From Earliella scabrosa (taxonomy: Eukaryota > Basidiomycota > Agaricomycetes > Polyporales > Polyporaceae), in contig JABYQQ010000015.1 of the NCBI GenBank assembly GCA_022605405.1, positions 992,001 through 1,056,000 of the forward strand: a stretch of 64,000 nt of DNA. The letters run 5' to 3'. Below, piece by piece: positions 39,912-51,469 of the stretch. Both the position numbers and the translations under genes were made by a program. Below the pieces are notes generated by a model, which did not search any database, had not been told where the DNA came from, and saw nothing but the letters and a program-made list of their open reading frames with translations. Within the stretch, counting starts at the first letter, position 1. The number at the start of each line of letters is the position of its first letter.

Positions 39912-41410
39912 TTATGTGGAGCAGACAGGCGCAATCAGCATGGATGCTGGCGGAATCGACGCGACTACTCGGCGGAGTTTCTGAAGCGCTTCGTTTGAGG
40001 TAAGGCGCAGAGTGGGATCCGGATTGCGCATCTCATCCAAGATGTCGTCGATCGCGGGTATGGTGCTCTACGTTCAGCACATGAGCTGATGCAGTGTCGT
40101 CTCGGGTAGAGCGCACGAACGGACCTTAAAATCTCTCAAACTCGTAGCAAGTTGCCACACGTCAAGCTTGAACGGATCGTAAGGCTCCCCAGAGAGGACT
40201 TCTGGTGGCATCGGGCGATTGTATTCGCGGATGTCTGTCGGCCAAGAGACAGCGGTTGGCGGGCCAACGCATGCCCGCTTGTCTAGCGGGACATCCGGAG
40301 GGAAGTATACCGCTGTTTCGAAGTCGGTCACGTATACTCTGGGTCGTGTGACGGTTACTTCATTGCGGGCAAAGGACTCCGGATGGAATTGCACAAGGAA
40401 GTTATCCTTGAAGGCATCCTAGATCTGATATGAGAGCGAGCGACACAAGTAGGAGAGCGCAGACGAACCATGTGAGCAATGCCAACATAGTGGAGGAACG
40501 CAAGTGCCTAGTAATCGTCAGCTGTGGCGGGCTATAGCGTGAGCGGAAAGACTGATCAAATACCTCGATACATTGGAGGATCATGTCGACCACGTCTCCC
40601 ACTGAATTCTTGGCCCAGAGCCTGTACGCTTCCCGTACCCCATGCCCGATCTTTGGGAATATTCCAAACGTGATGTCCTCAAAGTCGATGAGCTCAAACA
40701 GCGGAATGGCGTGATTATTGTCGATGGTACTGTAGTGCTTCATAGAGATGAGTTTCAATATGTCGACGTGTTCTCTGCCTTTCGTGCCCATAGCGAGAAC
40801 ACGGATCACCACGTCGCGCCCGTCGGTGGCACGAGCGGCTCGACACAGTGCAGTCTGTCATGGATATGAGTGGGACGGTCGTGGACGGATCGGCAGGCAC
40901 ACATACGGGATACGAGAAGTGTTGCATCTCTTCGAAGCTACTACTCTGACCCCATCCACGCCGCAAAGACGCATACCCAAAACCGTTGGACGTTACTCTC
41001 CCGTCCGGGGGCACTTGGAGGTTCGGAAGTTCCATCTCCCAGTACGTGAGCCCTCGCGCCTTGAAGAAGTCGTATAACTGCCGCCATATAATCTCGTCTT
41101 GCTCGTTGCTACCAGGAAAGCGCCAAGTCGCAAGATCGCTAGGAAGCTGTGTATCCCTCGTGAGCGAGATCGTTAGCACAAGATGATCTGGGGCAGCTCA
41201 CGCGCTTCCGTATCTCCGAGGGTTGAGTTGAGTTTCCCTCTTCGTGGTCGACGTCGTCCTGCAGTAGAGATGTGAGACATGGGGACAATCCAAGCAACTC
41301 ATACATACGATAGAGTCTGCCTCGTTCTCGAACGTGTTCACGTCAACGTTGTGGGATGCCAATGGGGCGGCAGCCGCGGCGATGTCTTCCGAAGCAGCTG
41401 GTGAGCTCAT
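39912..41410 (-). CDS. Kinase-like protein K2 (HMD variant)
   Basis: Minus-strand exons: 41410-41309, 41258-41202, 41146-40907, 40854-40564, 40507-40469, 40418-40125, 40067-39912; 392 residues. Exons 4 and 5 (291 and 39 nt) equal those of the paralogs. Kinase-like signatures: DVVIRVLAMGTKGREHVDIL, FELIDFEDITFGIFPK, FKDNFLVQFHPES, RVYVTDFETAVYF (DFE), RPMPPEVLSGEPYDPFKLDV. The catalytic loop reads IAH-M-D instead of IAHRD, because the last codon of the 39-nt exon is ATG, not AGG; in kinases the HRD Arg contacts the activation segment. The N-terminus (MSSPAASEDIAAAAAPLAS) replaces the membrane anchor present in K4-K5. The HRD Asp and the Asn four residues later remain. Probably a non-catalytic or divergent kinase; inference. 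Confidence 0.8.
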
Positions 41411-42072
41411 CCTGCGAGTTCAGTTCTTTGCCTGATGCGGGAACGTCGAGAGAAGGATTGCAGACCAGCCTCGAGACGGTCGTGGTGAGTGAATGGGGGC
41501 CTGTCTCTGTCCAAGCATAGAGAGGCAGAGACCCCGAACAACTCGGGCGCCCAGGAAGTAGCGGAGTTGGAATTGGGCACAGCCACACCTCCCGTAGATC
41601 TTGCAGGGGTACGCCTGGATGTGGATGTGTACTTACGCTAGAAGCATCACAACTTCGCGCTCATGTGGGAGTACCACTGATGTGTCCTCCACAAGGTCCG
41701 GTCCGCTCTACGGAGAGAGCTGGAACGCAACAGCTCATAAGGACGTAGATAGATGGAGTCGTGACTGACATACGACGATAGTGCAACAGTTCTGAAAGTA
41801 ACGTAGTACATGGTCAGTTGTCAGGAGAAAGTGGTCCAGGCGCACCCGGCAAGTAAGAAGCGAAGGCCAGCGCCACGAGCGAACTGGCACATTGCCGAAC
41901 TCCGAAGAAGTGACGACTGAAAGCATGGACGCACCATCCATAGCGACCGATTATGGCAAGAGCGCCGCTGGTCTCGTTGGAAGAATGGTGCCTCGAGGCA
42001 GAAGAAGTTCTGTCTGGAGAAAAGGTTGAACGTTGAACGCCTGGGCCCGGCTGGCCGCTGTAGAGTGTTCAT
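41411..42072. other. Intergenic 5' flank of K2
   Basis: No gene recognised. Confidence 0.45.
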
Positions 42073-42152
42073 CCTAGCACGTACCGGACGGGTGACCTTC
42101 TGAACCTCTTCGCCGACTGATCGCATACGCGGGGTAATGCCGCTGGAAAGTG
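42073..42152 (-). pseudogene. Relic of a K3/K6-type kinase-like gene
   Basis: The minus strand reads ccagcggcattaccccgcgt..gaggttcagaaggtcacccgtccg followed by gtacgt. This matches, with small gaps, the end of exon 2 of K3 (51990-52090: ctgtccagcggattcgcgta..gaggttccagaaggctacccgtccg|gtacgt), including the donor site. The rest of a gene is missing, so I read a decayed fragment. Confidence 0.55.
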
Positions 42153-42813
42153 GTAAGCCCAGTGCAACAGCAACGCCTCATCTACACAGTAAGAGTGATG
42201 TGAGCAAGACGCGTAAGTATCGTCCAGACCTCGACAGACTACTCACATCATACAATGCGTCATACTCTTCACGGCGGCCGAGGGGTACTCGCGAAAATCA
42301 GTGACAGGGAGCCAATCAACCATTGTGGAGAATAAGGTAAGAAGACTACTCCCTTTCCTTCAAACTCTCGGGTGCAAACTAACGCTGCATTTCACCGCCT
42401 GGAGAACGAACATGACATTTGTTGTAGCCGAGAGGATGGTGAGGGATAGCTAGTGTATGCGAGAACGAACGGGTATCGACAGGGATTATGCGATGCTACG
42501 ATGCTTGACGTACTAATAAAAAGTGTGACCATCGTCCCAGGCCTGCTTAGAGGCACTTTCCAACAGGAAGCCGTCATTAAAGCGGAGGAGTTAAACCAAT
42601 TCTGCGATGCAATCCGGTGGAGTAGTTTTCGTCGGGCGTCGGCGTGTGGTGTCGTCGCGTCATGCGTATTAGTGCGTGTGGGTGTAGGGAGGCGAAGACC
42701 GAGGGTGTGGGCCGACGTCGGGCACGTCGTCTGGTAGAAGGTGGAGACATCCACGCGGCATATAGCGCGCGGGTAATGAAGGGTGTGGGAGGGCGTTTTG
42801 TGCGATCGTACTG
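42153..42813. other. Intergenic region
   Basis: 3' flank of the next minus-strand gene; nothing recognised. Confidence 0.45.
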
Positions 42814-43944
42814 TCATCGTGCGCGTCCCTTCGCGGCTTTGCCCACTTCAACTTTCACGCTGCGCTTCGACCCATTCCTCGACAGTTCGGAAGACGGCCG
42901 CTTGTCTGTGCTCTTGTCGTCCTTGGACTTGGTCTCGGGTGTAGGTGGGACTGGGGGAGGATTCGAGAGAAGCTGCTTCCAAGACTCCTGCACAATCTCC
43001 TCCTCCCACACGCCCTCCGCACTCGGTGGCCGCGGTTCTTCATCGTCGAAGAGATGCACGGCTTCTCCCCTCTGCACCGGTGTCTGCTTCTCACTCAAAG
43101 AACCTGCGCGCGGCCGCTCCTCTTGCGCCGGACCCTGCTCCTGTTCCTGCCCCGGCCCGTGCTCCTGCTCCTGCTTCTCCTCCGGGCCTGCCTCGCCTTG
43201 CTTCCCCTGCTCTTCTTCATGCCCCGCCTCTGCAGCCGCCTTCCCCGCGGCCTCGCGTTCCTTCGAACGCAGGTCCTTCATCGAGAGACTCTTCCAGATC
43301 GTCTTGCCCGCACCTTTCACGAGTTTGCCTAGCGCAAGGAGCGCGTCCTCGCTGGGATCGCTGACAGCACGAGAGCGATGGCGTCGTGCGCCGGCCTCCT
43401 CGGGTGCGTCCACGCCCGCCTGCGCCTCCCTAACCTCCACCGGACCCTGGTCGGACGAGTCCTGGTACCCTTTGCCGCCAGCGACACCGCTGCCGGGCCC
43501 GTACGGATACGGCACCGAGTTCGGATCAATTCCTTCGCGGAGCATGCGCCGGTGCCGGAGGAGGCGCGAGCGGGCGGCGACGCCGAGCTGGTGCGACGAA
43601 CTGCGCTTGCGAGGCTCGGTCTGCGGGAGGGGGGCGAAGGTGATGCTGGGCGAGGACGTGTTGGAACGGGGAGGCGGGATGGTGAGGTCGGAGTGCGAGC
43701 GGATGAGGATGCTTGGGCATGGGCTCGGGTTGAGGCTCGACGCTGCAGAGGTCGCCGAGGACGTGCTGTGGCTGGTGTCGAGCGAGGGTGCGCTGAGGGA
43801 GGAAGAGCCGGCGCTGGCGTTGGACTCGAGCGAGCCGGACGAGCGCAAGGTGTCAGCGGCCATCGCGGCGACGATGGCGGCGTAGGACGAGACGTCGGGG
43901 TGTGGGTCGACGCTGGGTTCGAGCATGACCGTCGTGTGGGACAT
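42814..43944 (-). CDS. Conserved-type hypothetical, low-complexity protein (376 aa)
   Basis: Single frame from ATG 43944 to stop at 42814. Ser-rich N-terminus (SSLSAPSLDTSHSTSSATSA), then an ordered, basic segment (QLGVAARSRLLRHRRMLREG, then DPNSVPYPYGPGSG) and LGKLVKGAGKTIWKSLSMKD, followed by a long Glu/Gln/Gly repeat region (QEQEHGPGQEQEQG) and a C-terminal helix EEEIVQESWKQLLSNPPPVP. The ordered islands inside disordered sequence suggest a real protein rather than a chance frame. No domain is recognised. It lies between the two K/S arrays. The complementary strand also has a long frame caused by GC-rich composition; I reject that one. Confidence 0.65.
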   Translation of the reverse strand: MSHTTVMLEPSVDPHPDVSSYAAIVAAMAADTLRSSGSLESNASAGSSSLSAPSLDTSHSTSSATSAASSLNPSPCPSILIRSHSDLTIPPPRSNTSSPSITFAPLPQTEPRKRSSSHQLGVAARSRLLRHRRMLREGIDPNSVPYPYGPGSGVAGGKGYQDSSDQGPVEVREAQAGVDAPEEAGARRHRSRAVSDPSEDALLALGKLVKGAGKTIWKSLSMKDLRSKEREAAGKAAAEAGHEEEQGKQGEAGPEEKQEQEHGPGQEQEQGPAQEERPRAGSLSEKQTPVQRGEAVHLFDDEEPRPPSAEGVWEEEIVQESWKQLLSNPPPVPPTPETKSKDDKSTDKRPSSELSRNGSKRSVKVEVGKAAKGRAR

Positions 43945-45721
43945 CTGCCGTCGTGGGCTCGTCGTGGAAGTGAAGTGAAGGACGCAAGCAGGAGAGCGCG
44001 AAGATGGACGAGACGTATGAGTTACAGCAGGAACCGGCGGACCTGAATATTGAGTTCAGGCAGAGAAAGACTGGGCGTGATAACGAGTGACAAGTGCAAC
44101 GAAGGCCGGGTTCGCGGATCTGCCCGTGTATGTACGGCGTGGATGGCGGTCGAAAGGATGAGGAAAACGTCGAGGACGACGACAAGAACGACGACGACGA
44201 CGGCGGCCGCTCGGGCGCAGCGTCGAGTTGGGAGGAGGGAAAAATGATTCGCGGTGTGTCTCGACCAAGTCCTCTGTCCTGTTTCACCTCCCTCGCTTGG
44301 ACTCGCTTATGTAAATTACTGCCTAATCCAGTCTACTCGTCCTATGCTGATCGCCATCAGATCTCAGTTACCGGTGACTCCCGCTCGATGCCCCGCAGCT
44401 CAGAACTTCCATCGGAGAAGTTGGTCTCAGAGAACGGTCACTTAATCATTCATGGTGTGGTTAACCACCCGCTGCCTGTGCCTCCATACGTTGTGAATGC
44501 CTGTCTGGCTGTGCGTATGCGACCGGCAAAGGACGGAGGCTAGTACTCCCACATCTTTGATCCACAGGTCGGCAGCACATTGGAGAGTCAATACGTAAAG
44601 TCCCCTGGGCTAGAGTCTAGACAAGTCTCGGTGATGCTACGCCAACCGGCCTAAGTATATCAACGTTGTGCGGACTTGTCCATGCTGGAGAGCATCTTGT
44701 TCAATACCGACGATGTACATGCTGCCTTCATGGTTGTTTTCGTGATTGGTTACTGACTTGCATACATCGTGATGTTGACAGCCACGGGGCGTGAACGGTG
44801 AAGCTTCTTGGCGCATGATGCCATTCGGATATGTGAATGAGATGAGGGACAAAAGGACGCACATTAATCATGAAGAGTGAAATGAACTCCGTCGCCCTCT
44901 CCACGCCTGGGACTCGTCCGCATACTTGACCACTCTTTGGAGCCAACAAAGTGCACCCTACCAATTCCGTGGCGGGCCACAGCGCCATTCCTAGGCCATC
45001 TCCGGTTCTTCGGAAATTCGGGGAAGTCGTCGGAGCCAATACTTGAGAAGGGAAAGCCGATCTTATTCACGCCGGCGAACAGCGGTGAGCTCGAGGTGAA
45101 GAATGACGAAGGACGTGGTCGTCATCCGTAACTCATATAGGCGCATACATCCGAGGCACGGCGGCGTTGCCTGCCCTCGACGACGAGAAAGCAGTGCGAG
45201 CCGCAGCGTGCGGGATTACTTATCTTGTCCTCCCCCACGTCCTCCCCGCGTGCTACTTACCCCTCTCGCCGTCTGTTCTTCGCTGCTCAACAGTCGATCT
45301 CTGAGGTTGAGTCATTTGCCCCACTCTGCTGCCGACGGCGACAAATCCCATGGGAATCCTCGAGGCCGCGGCTAGTGCGAGCGCTTCAAGCTTAGTCTTG
45401 CCGATGACGCCAGTGCATACGCCGACGCTGTGTGCTGGGCTGACGCAGGGTCCTCGGCGAGGAGATGGCACGAAAGAAAGAGAGACATGGAGATGGAGAT
45501 GATGTGGAATCAGAAAGAACTAAGACTGCGTTTGTGCGCTGGGATCGGTGTGGCCGGTCGGAATCGGGTTCGCGGGCGGATGATGATGACACACTGCATA
45601 TAGCTCCTCGTCAGCCTCCCCTCCCAATCCTCACGGTTTTCCTTTTCCCGTCATCTCGCGCCCGCCCTCCCGCCCCCTCGAGTCCGCCCGCTCTTTTCTC
45701 CCCCTCATCGTCTTCGCGGCC
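43945..45721. other. Intergenic between divergent genes
   Basis: 1.8 kb; promoter regions of the 376-aa protein gene and of the flippase gene (pyrimidine-rich just before ATG 45722). Short frames at 44254-44543 and 44728-45070 have no support. Confidence 0.5.
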
Positions 45722-48700
45722 ATGCCGTCCACGCTCGCCGCGTGGTACAACAAGCTCGCCGACTTCAACGTTGAGACCCTCTTCGCCAAGCGCCGCGAAC
45801 CGGGCCCACCGCGCACCGTCTACGTCAACCAGCCCCTCCCGGAAGACTACTACGACCCCAAGAAGCGACACAAGGTCCGCAAGGAACATGTCTACTGCTC
45901 GAATCAAGTCATCACGTCCAAGTACACCGTCATCACCTTTCTTCCCCGCAACCTGCTCGAGCAATTCCGCCGGATAGCCAACGTCTTCTTTCTCGCCATC
46001 GCCATCCTCCAGTTCTTCACCATCTTCTCTACGGTGTCACCCGGCCTCGTCATCCTCCCGCTCCTCATCGTTCTCTCGATTACCGCACTCAAGGACGGAT
46101 ATGAAGACATCAAGCGGCACCAGTCGGACCGGAGCGTCAACTACTCCCTCGTCCGGGTCCTCGCCGGTGGCGGCTTCACGAACGAGAACGCGATGGCTCC
46201 CAAGTCAAAGACGTTTGTGCGCGCCATCGTCCCCAAGTTCAAGAGGAAGCCGACGAAGAAGGGGCGCACCAGCGGGGATGTGGAGATGCTCCAGCACGGC
46301 GCCCCTCCCGAGGGCATTCACACGGGCGGTACGGATTTGGAGAACATCCCGACAAGGACGGAGGCTGGTGGGGACGACGTAATGTATGAGGACGGGGAGC
46401 CAGTTGAGGAGCCTGGAGGACTCTTCCATCATCACGGTGCGTCCAAGCGTCCCCACTGGAAGTTGACGATCTGGGAGGACCTCCGTGTCGGAGACATCGT
46501 CAAAATCAAGGAGGACGAGCCCTTCCCCGCGGACATCCTTATATGCTCCACCTCCGAGGAGGGCAATGTGGCCTTCGTCGAGACCAAGAACCTGGACGGC
46601 GAGACGAATTTGAAGAGTCGGAGCGCGTGCCCTGCCCTCACCCACCTGAACAGCGCGCGGCTGTGTGCCCACAAGGAGAACGCGTTCCACATCGAGTGCG
46701 ACCGTCCTGATACCAATCTCTACAAGCTCAACGCGGCGGTCGTCTCCTCGGACGGGCAGAAGACTGCGGTGGACACGAACATGGTGCTCCTGCGCGGCAC
46801 GGTCCTGCGGAACACGGAATGGGTTATCGGCGTCGTCCTATTCACGGGCGAAGACACCAAAATCGTGCTCAATTCGGGCGCCACGCCCAGTAAACGCAGT
46901 CGCGTCGAACGGCAGATGAATCCCCAGGTGTACGTCATTCGGTGGCTGTCCTACTACATGCGCTGATTGTTCATCTGTCAGGTTCTTCAATCTCATCCTC
47001 CTCGCCGCGATGGCTGTTACATGTGGTGTCGTCGACTCAATACTGGAACAACGATACTATCCGCTTGGCGCGCCGTGGCTCTATGGCGCGGACGACAGCG
47101 ACGACAACCCACGCATCAACGGTCTGCTCACTGCCATCTTCGCGCTCATTACATTCCAGAACATCGTCCCTATCTCGCTGTACATCTCCATCGAGGCGGT
47201 GCGGACGTGTCAAGCGCTGTTCATCTACTTCGACCGCGAGATCTTCTACGAGAAGACGGGGCAGGCCACGCTAGCGCGGAGTTGGAACCTTTCGGACGAC
47301 CTTGGACAGATCGAATACATCTTCTCGGACAAGACGGGCACGCTGACACAGAACGCGATGATCTTCCGCGAGTGCTCCATAGGCGGCCGTGTCTACCACG
47401 GAGACGGCTCGGACAGCGAGAGCGACGTCGCGCGCATCGACACCGTACCCGAGGGGGATGTGGTCGACTCGAAGACAAACTTGCACGTCTCGGAGGGCCC
47501 TCGTCGGTCCAGGTCGAGCTCACCACCGTTCGCGAAGAAGTCCACCGCGTCGTCGTCGACCGAGATACCCGACCCTCTCACTGCGACGGGTGTCAAGAAG
47601 TCAGATCAGGTCCTCTCGCGCTTCAGGGATTCTGCGCTCCAGGACGACATCCTTTCGGCTCAGCGCGCGGTCTCTACCTCGCCGGAGGCCCAACATGGCA
47701 AGATGCTGAACGGCTTCTGGTCCGTACTCGCGCTCTGCCACACTGCGCTGGTGTCCGTCGACCCCGACACGGATGCTATTGTGTACAAGGCTCAGAGCCC
47801 CGACGAGGCCGCGCTCGTGCAAGCCGCCGCTGACGTCGGTTTCATCTTCCGCGGACGCGATCGTGAAATCCTCACCCTGCAAACGCCCTTCTCTCGCGAC
47901 GGCAAGTACGAACGGTTCGAGCTGCTCAACATCCTCGACTTCACAAGTGCGCGCAAGCGCATGAGCGTGCTCGTGCGCCGACTGGGTGAGGACGGTGAAT
48001 CGGCAGGGAAGATCTTCCTCTTGGCCAAGGGCGCGGACAACGTCATCATCGAGCGACTTAGCGCCGGGCAGGATGACTTCATCAAGACGACCGAAGACCA
48101 CTTGGCAGAGTTCGCGAGCGAAGGGCTCCGGACACTGACCTTGGCATACAAAGTCGTTCCTGGTGCGTGTCCGTGATTGTCGTGGGACGGGGGTTGCGGG
48201 GGGCGCTGACACATCTTGCTTACGCAGAGGACCAGTACGAGGCCTGGGCGCAGCGCTACCACGACGCCACCGTCTCGCTGGAAAATCGTGAGGACAAGAT
48301 CGAGGCTGTCTCCGACGAGATTGAGCACGACCTACTGCTGCTGGGTGCGACTGCTATCGAGGATCGTCTGCAAGACGGTGTGCCCGAAGCGATCGCTGAC
48401 CTCAAGGAGGCCGGCATCAAAGTCTGGGTCCTCACCGGTGACAAGCTTGAGACTGCGATTGGTGAGTCACTCCGCTCCCGTCAATCTTCCTCGCTTGGGC
48501 GGATGAGATGTGCTGACGCGTCCGTCCGGCAGCGATTGGTCACAGCACGAACCTCATCCACCGCGATGACAACATGATCATTATTCGCGGTGGGGGCGAG
48601 GGCGCGACGCCCGTGTACATGCAGATGCTCAACGCCGTCGAGGAGTTCTTCCCGGAGAGCGGCATCCTCATGGAGGAAGGCGTCGGCCTGAACGAGGACG

Positions 48701-50808
48701 AGCAGGAGCAGTTGTCCGGCTACGCGCTCCGCCGTGTCAATACTGGTGTCTCGTCTCTTGTCGGCCACAACAACGGAGAACGGCCGGGCGGGTTCGTGTT
48801 GGTCATTGATGGTGGCGCGCTTGGATTCGTACGTGTTCGCGATTATGCTCGTTTGGGGGTGCGAGTCGCTGACGGATGGTGTCACAGGCATTATCGGACG
48901 ACAAGCACAAGCACCTCTTGCTGCGGCTTGCGATGCAGTGCGAGGGTGTCATCTGCTGCCGTGTGTCTCCGCTCCAGAAGGCGCTTGTGGTGAAACTCGT
49001 CAAGGATGGTCTCGGGGCGATGACGCTTGCCATTGGAGACGGCGCGAACGATGTCAGCATGATCCAGGCTGCGGACGTTGGTGTCGGCATCTCTGGCGAG
49101 GAGGGTCTGCAGGCTGTCAACTCGTCCGACTATGCCATCGCTCAGGTATGTCGTGTTCGGGGTTTGTGTGCGTTTGGAGCAGAGGCTGATGTGCGCTCCG
49201 TAGTTCCGGTTCTTGAAGCGACTGTTGCTGGTGCACGGGCACTGGTCGTACGCCCGCAATGGTAACATGTGCGTGCACTTACACTTGAATTGTGCTTGGA
49301 CGATGACTAACGATACAATTTCCGAATGCAGGATTGTCAACTTCTTCTACAAGAACATTGTCTGTATCGGTGTGCTATGGTGGTTCCAAATCTTCTGTTC
49401 GTGGAGTAGTCAATAGTAAGTTGCTCACAGTCGCTCGTGCGGCGTGGTACTCATCGGTGTTCCACAGCGTGTTCGAGTATACCTACGTGTTGTTCTGGAA
49501 TACATTCTGGACGATTGCGCCGGTCATCGGTATCGGTCTCTTCGACCGCATCCTCGGTGAGTGCATACGTGGCCGGTGCTCCCCGACGATCTGACGCGGT
49601 GTTCGTAGATGACCATGTCCTCATGGCGCTGCCCGAGCTGTACCGTCATAGCAAGAACCACGAGTACTTCAGCATAAAGTTATTCCTCATTTACATGTTC
49701 GACGGGGTTGTCCAGGTACGTTTCGCGATCTTGAGTTGTGTAGATCGAGACTGACGCTTCGCAGTCCGCGATCATCTTCTTCCTCATCTTCTACACCTAC
49801 ATGACGACCAGCTCGCGGCGTGATGGTTATGACGTGTACATATATGAGTTCTCGACAGTAAGTCGTAGTGCGGCTGTGCTGGTAATATGGGCTGACAGTG
49901 TTGCAGACGATGGTCATTGGCGCAGCGATGACTGTAGACCTCTTCAACGGTCTGAACACGCACGTGTGGACCGGTTGGGTCTTCTTCGCTTTGGCCTTGG
50001 GTATCGTGCTCATCTGGGGATATACCGTAAGTCCCCAGCCTGTTGTGCCTGCACGTGTTCTGACGCCAAATCTCCACCTTAGGCTATCTACTCCATCATC
50101 TCGCCAGGATGGTTCTCGACTCCGGTCTACGGCAACGATCACTACCTCTTCGAGTCGGCCTACTTCTGGTTCTGTCTGCTGCTCGTGATAGTCCTCGCGT
50201 TGCTCCCGCGCTTCATCGCAAAGGCATACAAGTTCTCGTTTGCGCCCAACGACCTGGAACGCGCACGGTGGCTCCTCAAGCAAGATCCGAACCACGACTT
50301 CAGCAAGGACAGACACGGCGGCCTCGCCGAGCTGAAGCGGCCCGGAAGTCGCCGGGTATCCAGCATACGCCGACCCTCGTTCGCGCACGCAAGTCGCACA
50401 GACATGTCCACCGGTCTGCGCTCGGTCAACCGCGGATTCGACTTTGCGACGGAGGAGGGTGGCGTAGCGATGCAGCGGATGCAGAGCCATCTGTCGGAGC
50501 GACACGTGCAGACGACGCCGCAGAAGAAGCGGAGACGGAACCCGTCGGCGCTCATGCACACCTTCTCAATATCGCGCACGCTCAGGCGCAAGAAGCAGTC
50601 GATGGAGTCGTCGCGCTCGCAGCAGACGCACCATACGCAACACACACATCAGAGCCACCAGACCCAGGTGCACTCGCCTGCGCTTGGGACCGGGGTCCCG
50701 CTGCCACTGTCGCGGCCCCAGTCGCCCCACTCCCCGCACTCCCCTCACTCGCCCACATCGCCGGACGCGCCGCGCACGCCGCGGTCGTCGAGATCAAGAA
50801 GGTCATAG
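45722..50808 (+). CDS. P4-type ATPase, phospholipid flippase (Dnf1/2-like)
   Basis: Twelve exons: 45722-46929, 46982-48162, 48228-48461, 48533-48828, 48888-49145, 49204-49268, 49332-49415, 49468-49556, 49609-49715, 49765-49857, 49907-50026, 50083-50808; 1486 residues. P4-ATPases move phospholipids from the outer to the cytosolic leaflet in plasma membrane, Golgi and endosomes. Signatures: [20 protein letters not shown] with [35 protein letters not shown] (actuator), [12 protein letters not shown] (phosphorylated Asp about 519), [36 protein letters not shown] and [20 protein letters not shown]. Ten membrane segments are expected; the C-terminal ones ([12 protein letters not shown] onward) are visible. 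The His/Gln/Ser/Pro-rich C-terminal 200 residues look disordered. Length and the insert after the phosphorylation site resemble Dnf1/Dnf2. Intron 1 donor GTACGT keeps frame. Confidence 0.95.
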
Positions 50809-51469
50809 CGCATGGACGTATCGTGGACTCGTACGCGTCTTGTGTATTTATGCTCGCTTTCTCATCTGCTTGGTTTTTCTGGTCCCCTCATCCTGAACAT
50901 GGATCCCCCCTCCTACCCTCCCCTACCCTCTCCCACTCCCCATGCCCCATTCCCGTTCACAGTCTCACAGTCCCACATCCCAATTCCCCATTCCCGCTTG
51001 CACCTGCCTCTCCCCGCATCCTCCTACTCTCCTTGTGTTTCTAGTCTAGTGCCGCCCCGCCATCCCGCATTGTATCCATGAGCACTCCCTAGACGCCGCC
51101 CGCCTTATCTATTTCACGCATCTCACGACCCTACACTCCTCGCACGCATTGACCCCACCCCAGATGACGAATTAATGTGTACTTGTGCTCTTGGATATCC
51201 GAGTACGGTCTTGGACTCGGAGACCGTTTTTGGATCAATCATTCTCGTCCCAGTCTCGCAACGCTGCGTGCGTTGACAGGTGTGAATGAGGATCAGGACT
51301 TGACGAGGCTGCTTAACTTGAGCTTGATGACGGTGGGATTCGGCAGCGCGGTCACATGACCTCCGCCGTTACACGAGGGCGCTTGCAAGTTGTTCGTCTT
51401 CACCGTGACGCTGACGGTGCAACTTTCCGTTGAAGGCTTTCAGACTCGGTACTACTCACATCCGAGATA
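50809..51469. other. Intergenic region
   Basis: Flippase 3' flank (very CT-rich around 50920-51050) and K3 promoter. No gene. Confidence 0.55.

Noticed and set aside
42644..43885. 413-codon frame on the plus strand
   Set aside because: Complement of the 42814-43944 gene; its Ser/Pro/Cys repeats mirror the Glu/Gln repeats of the minus-strand protein.
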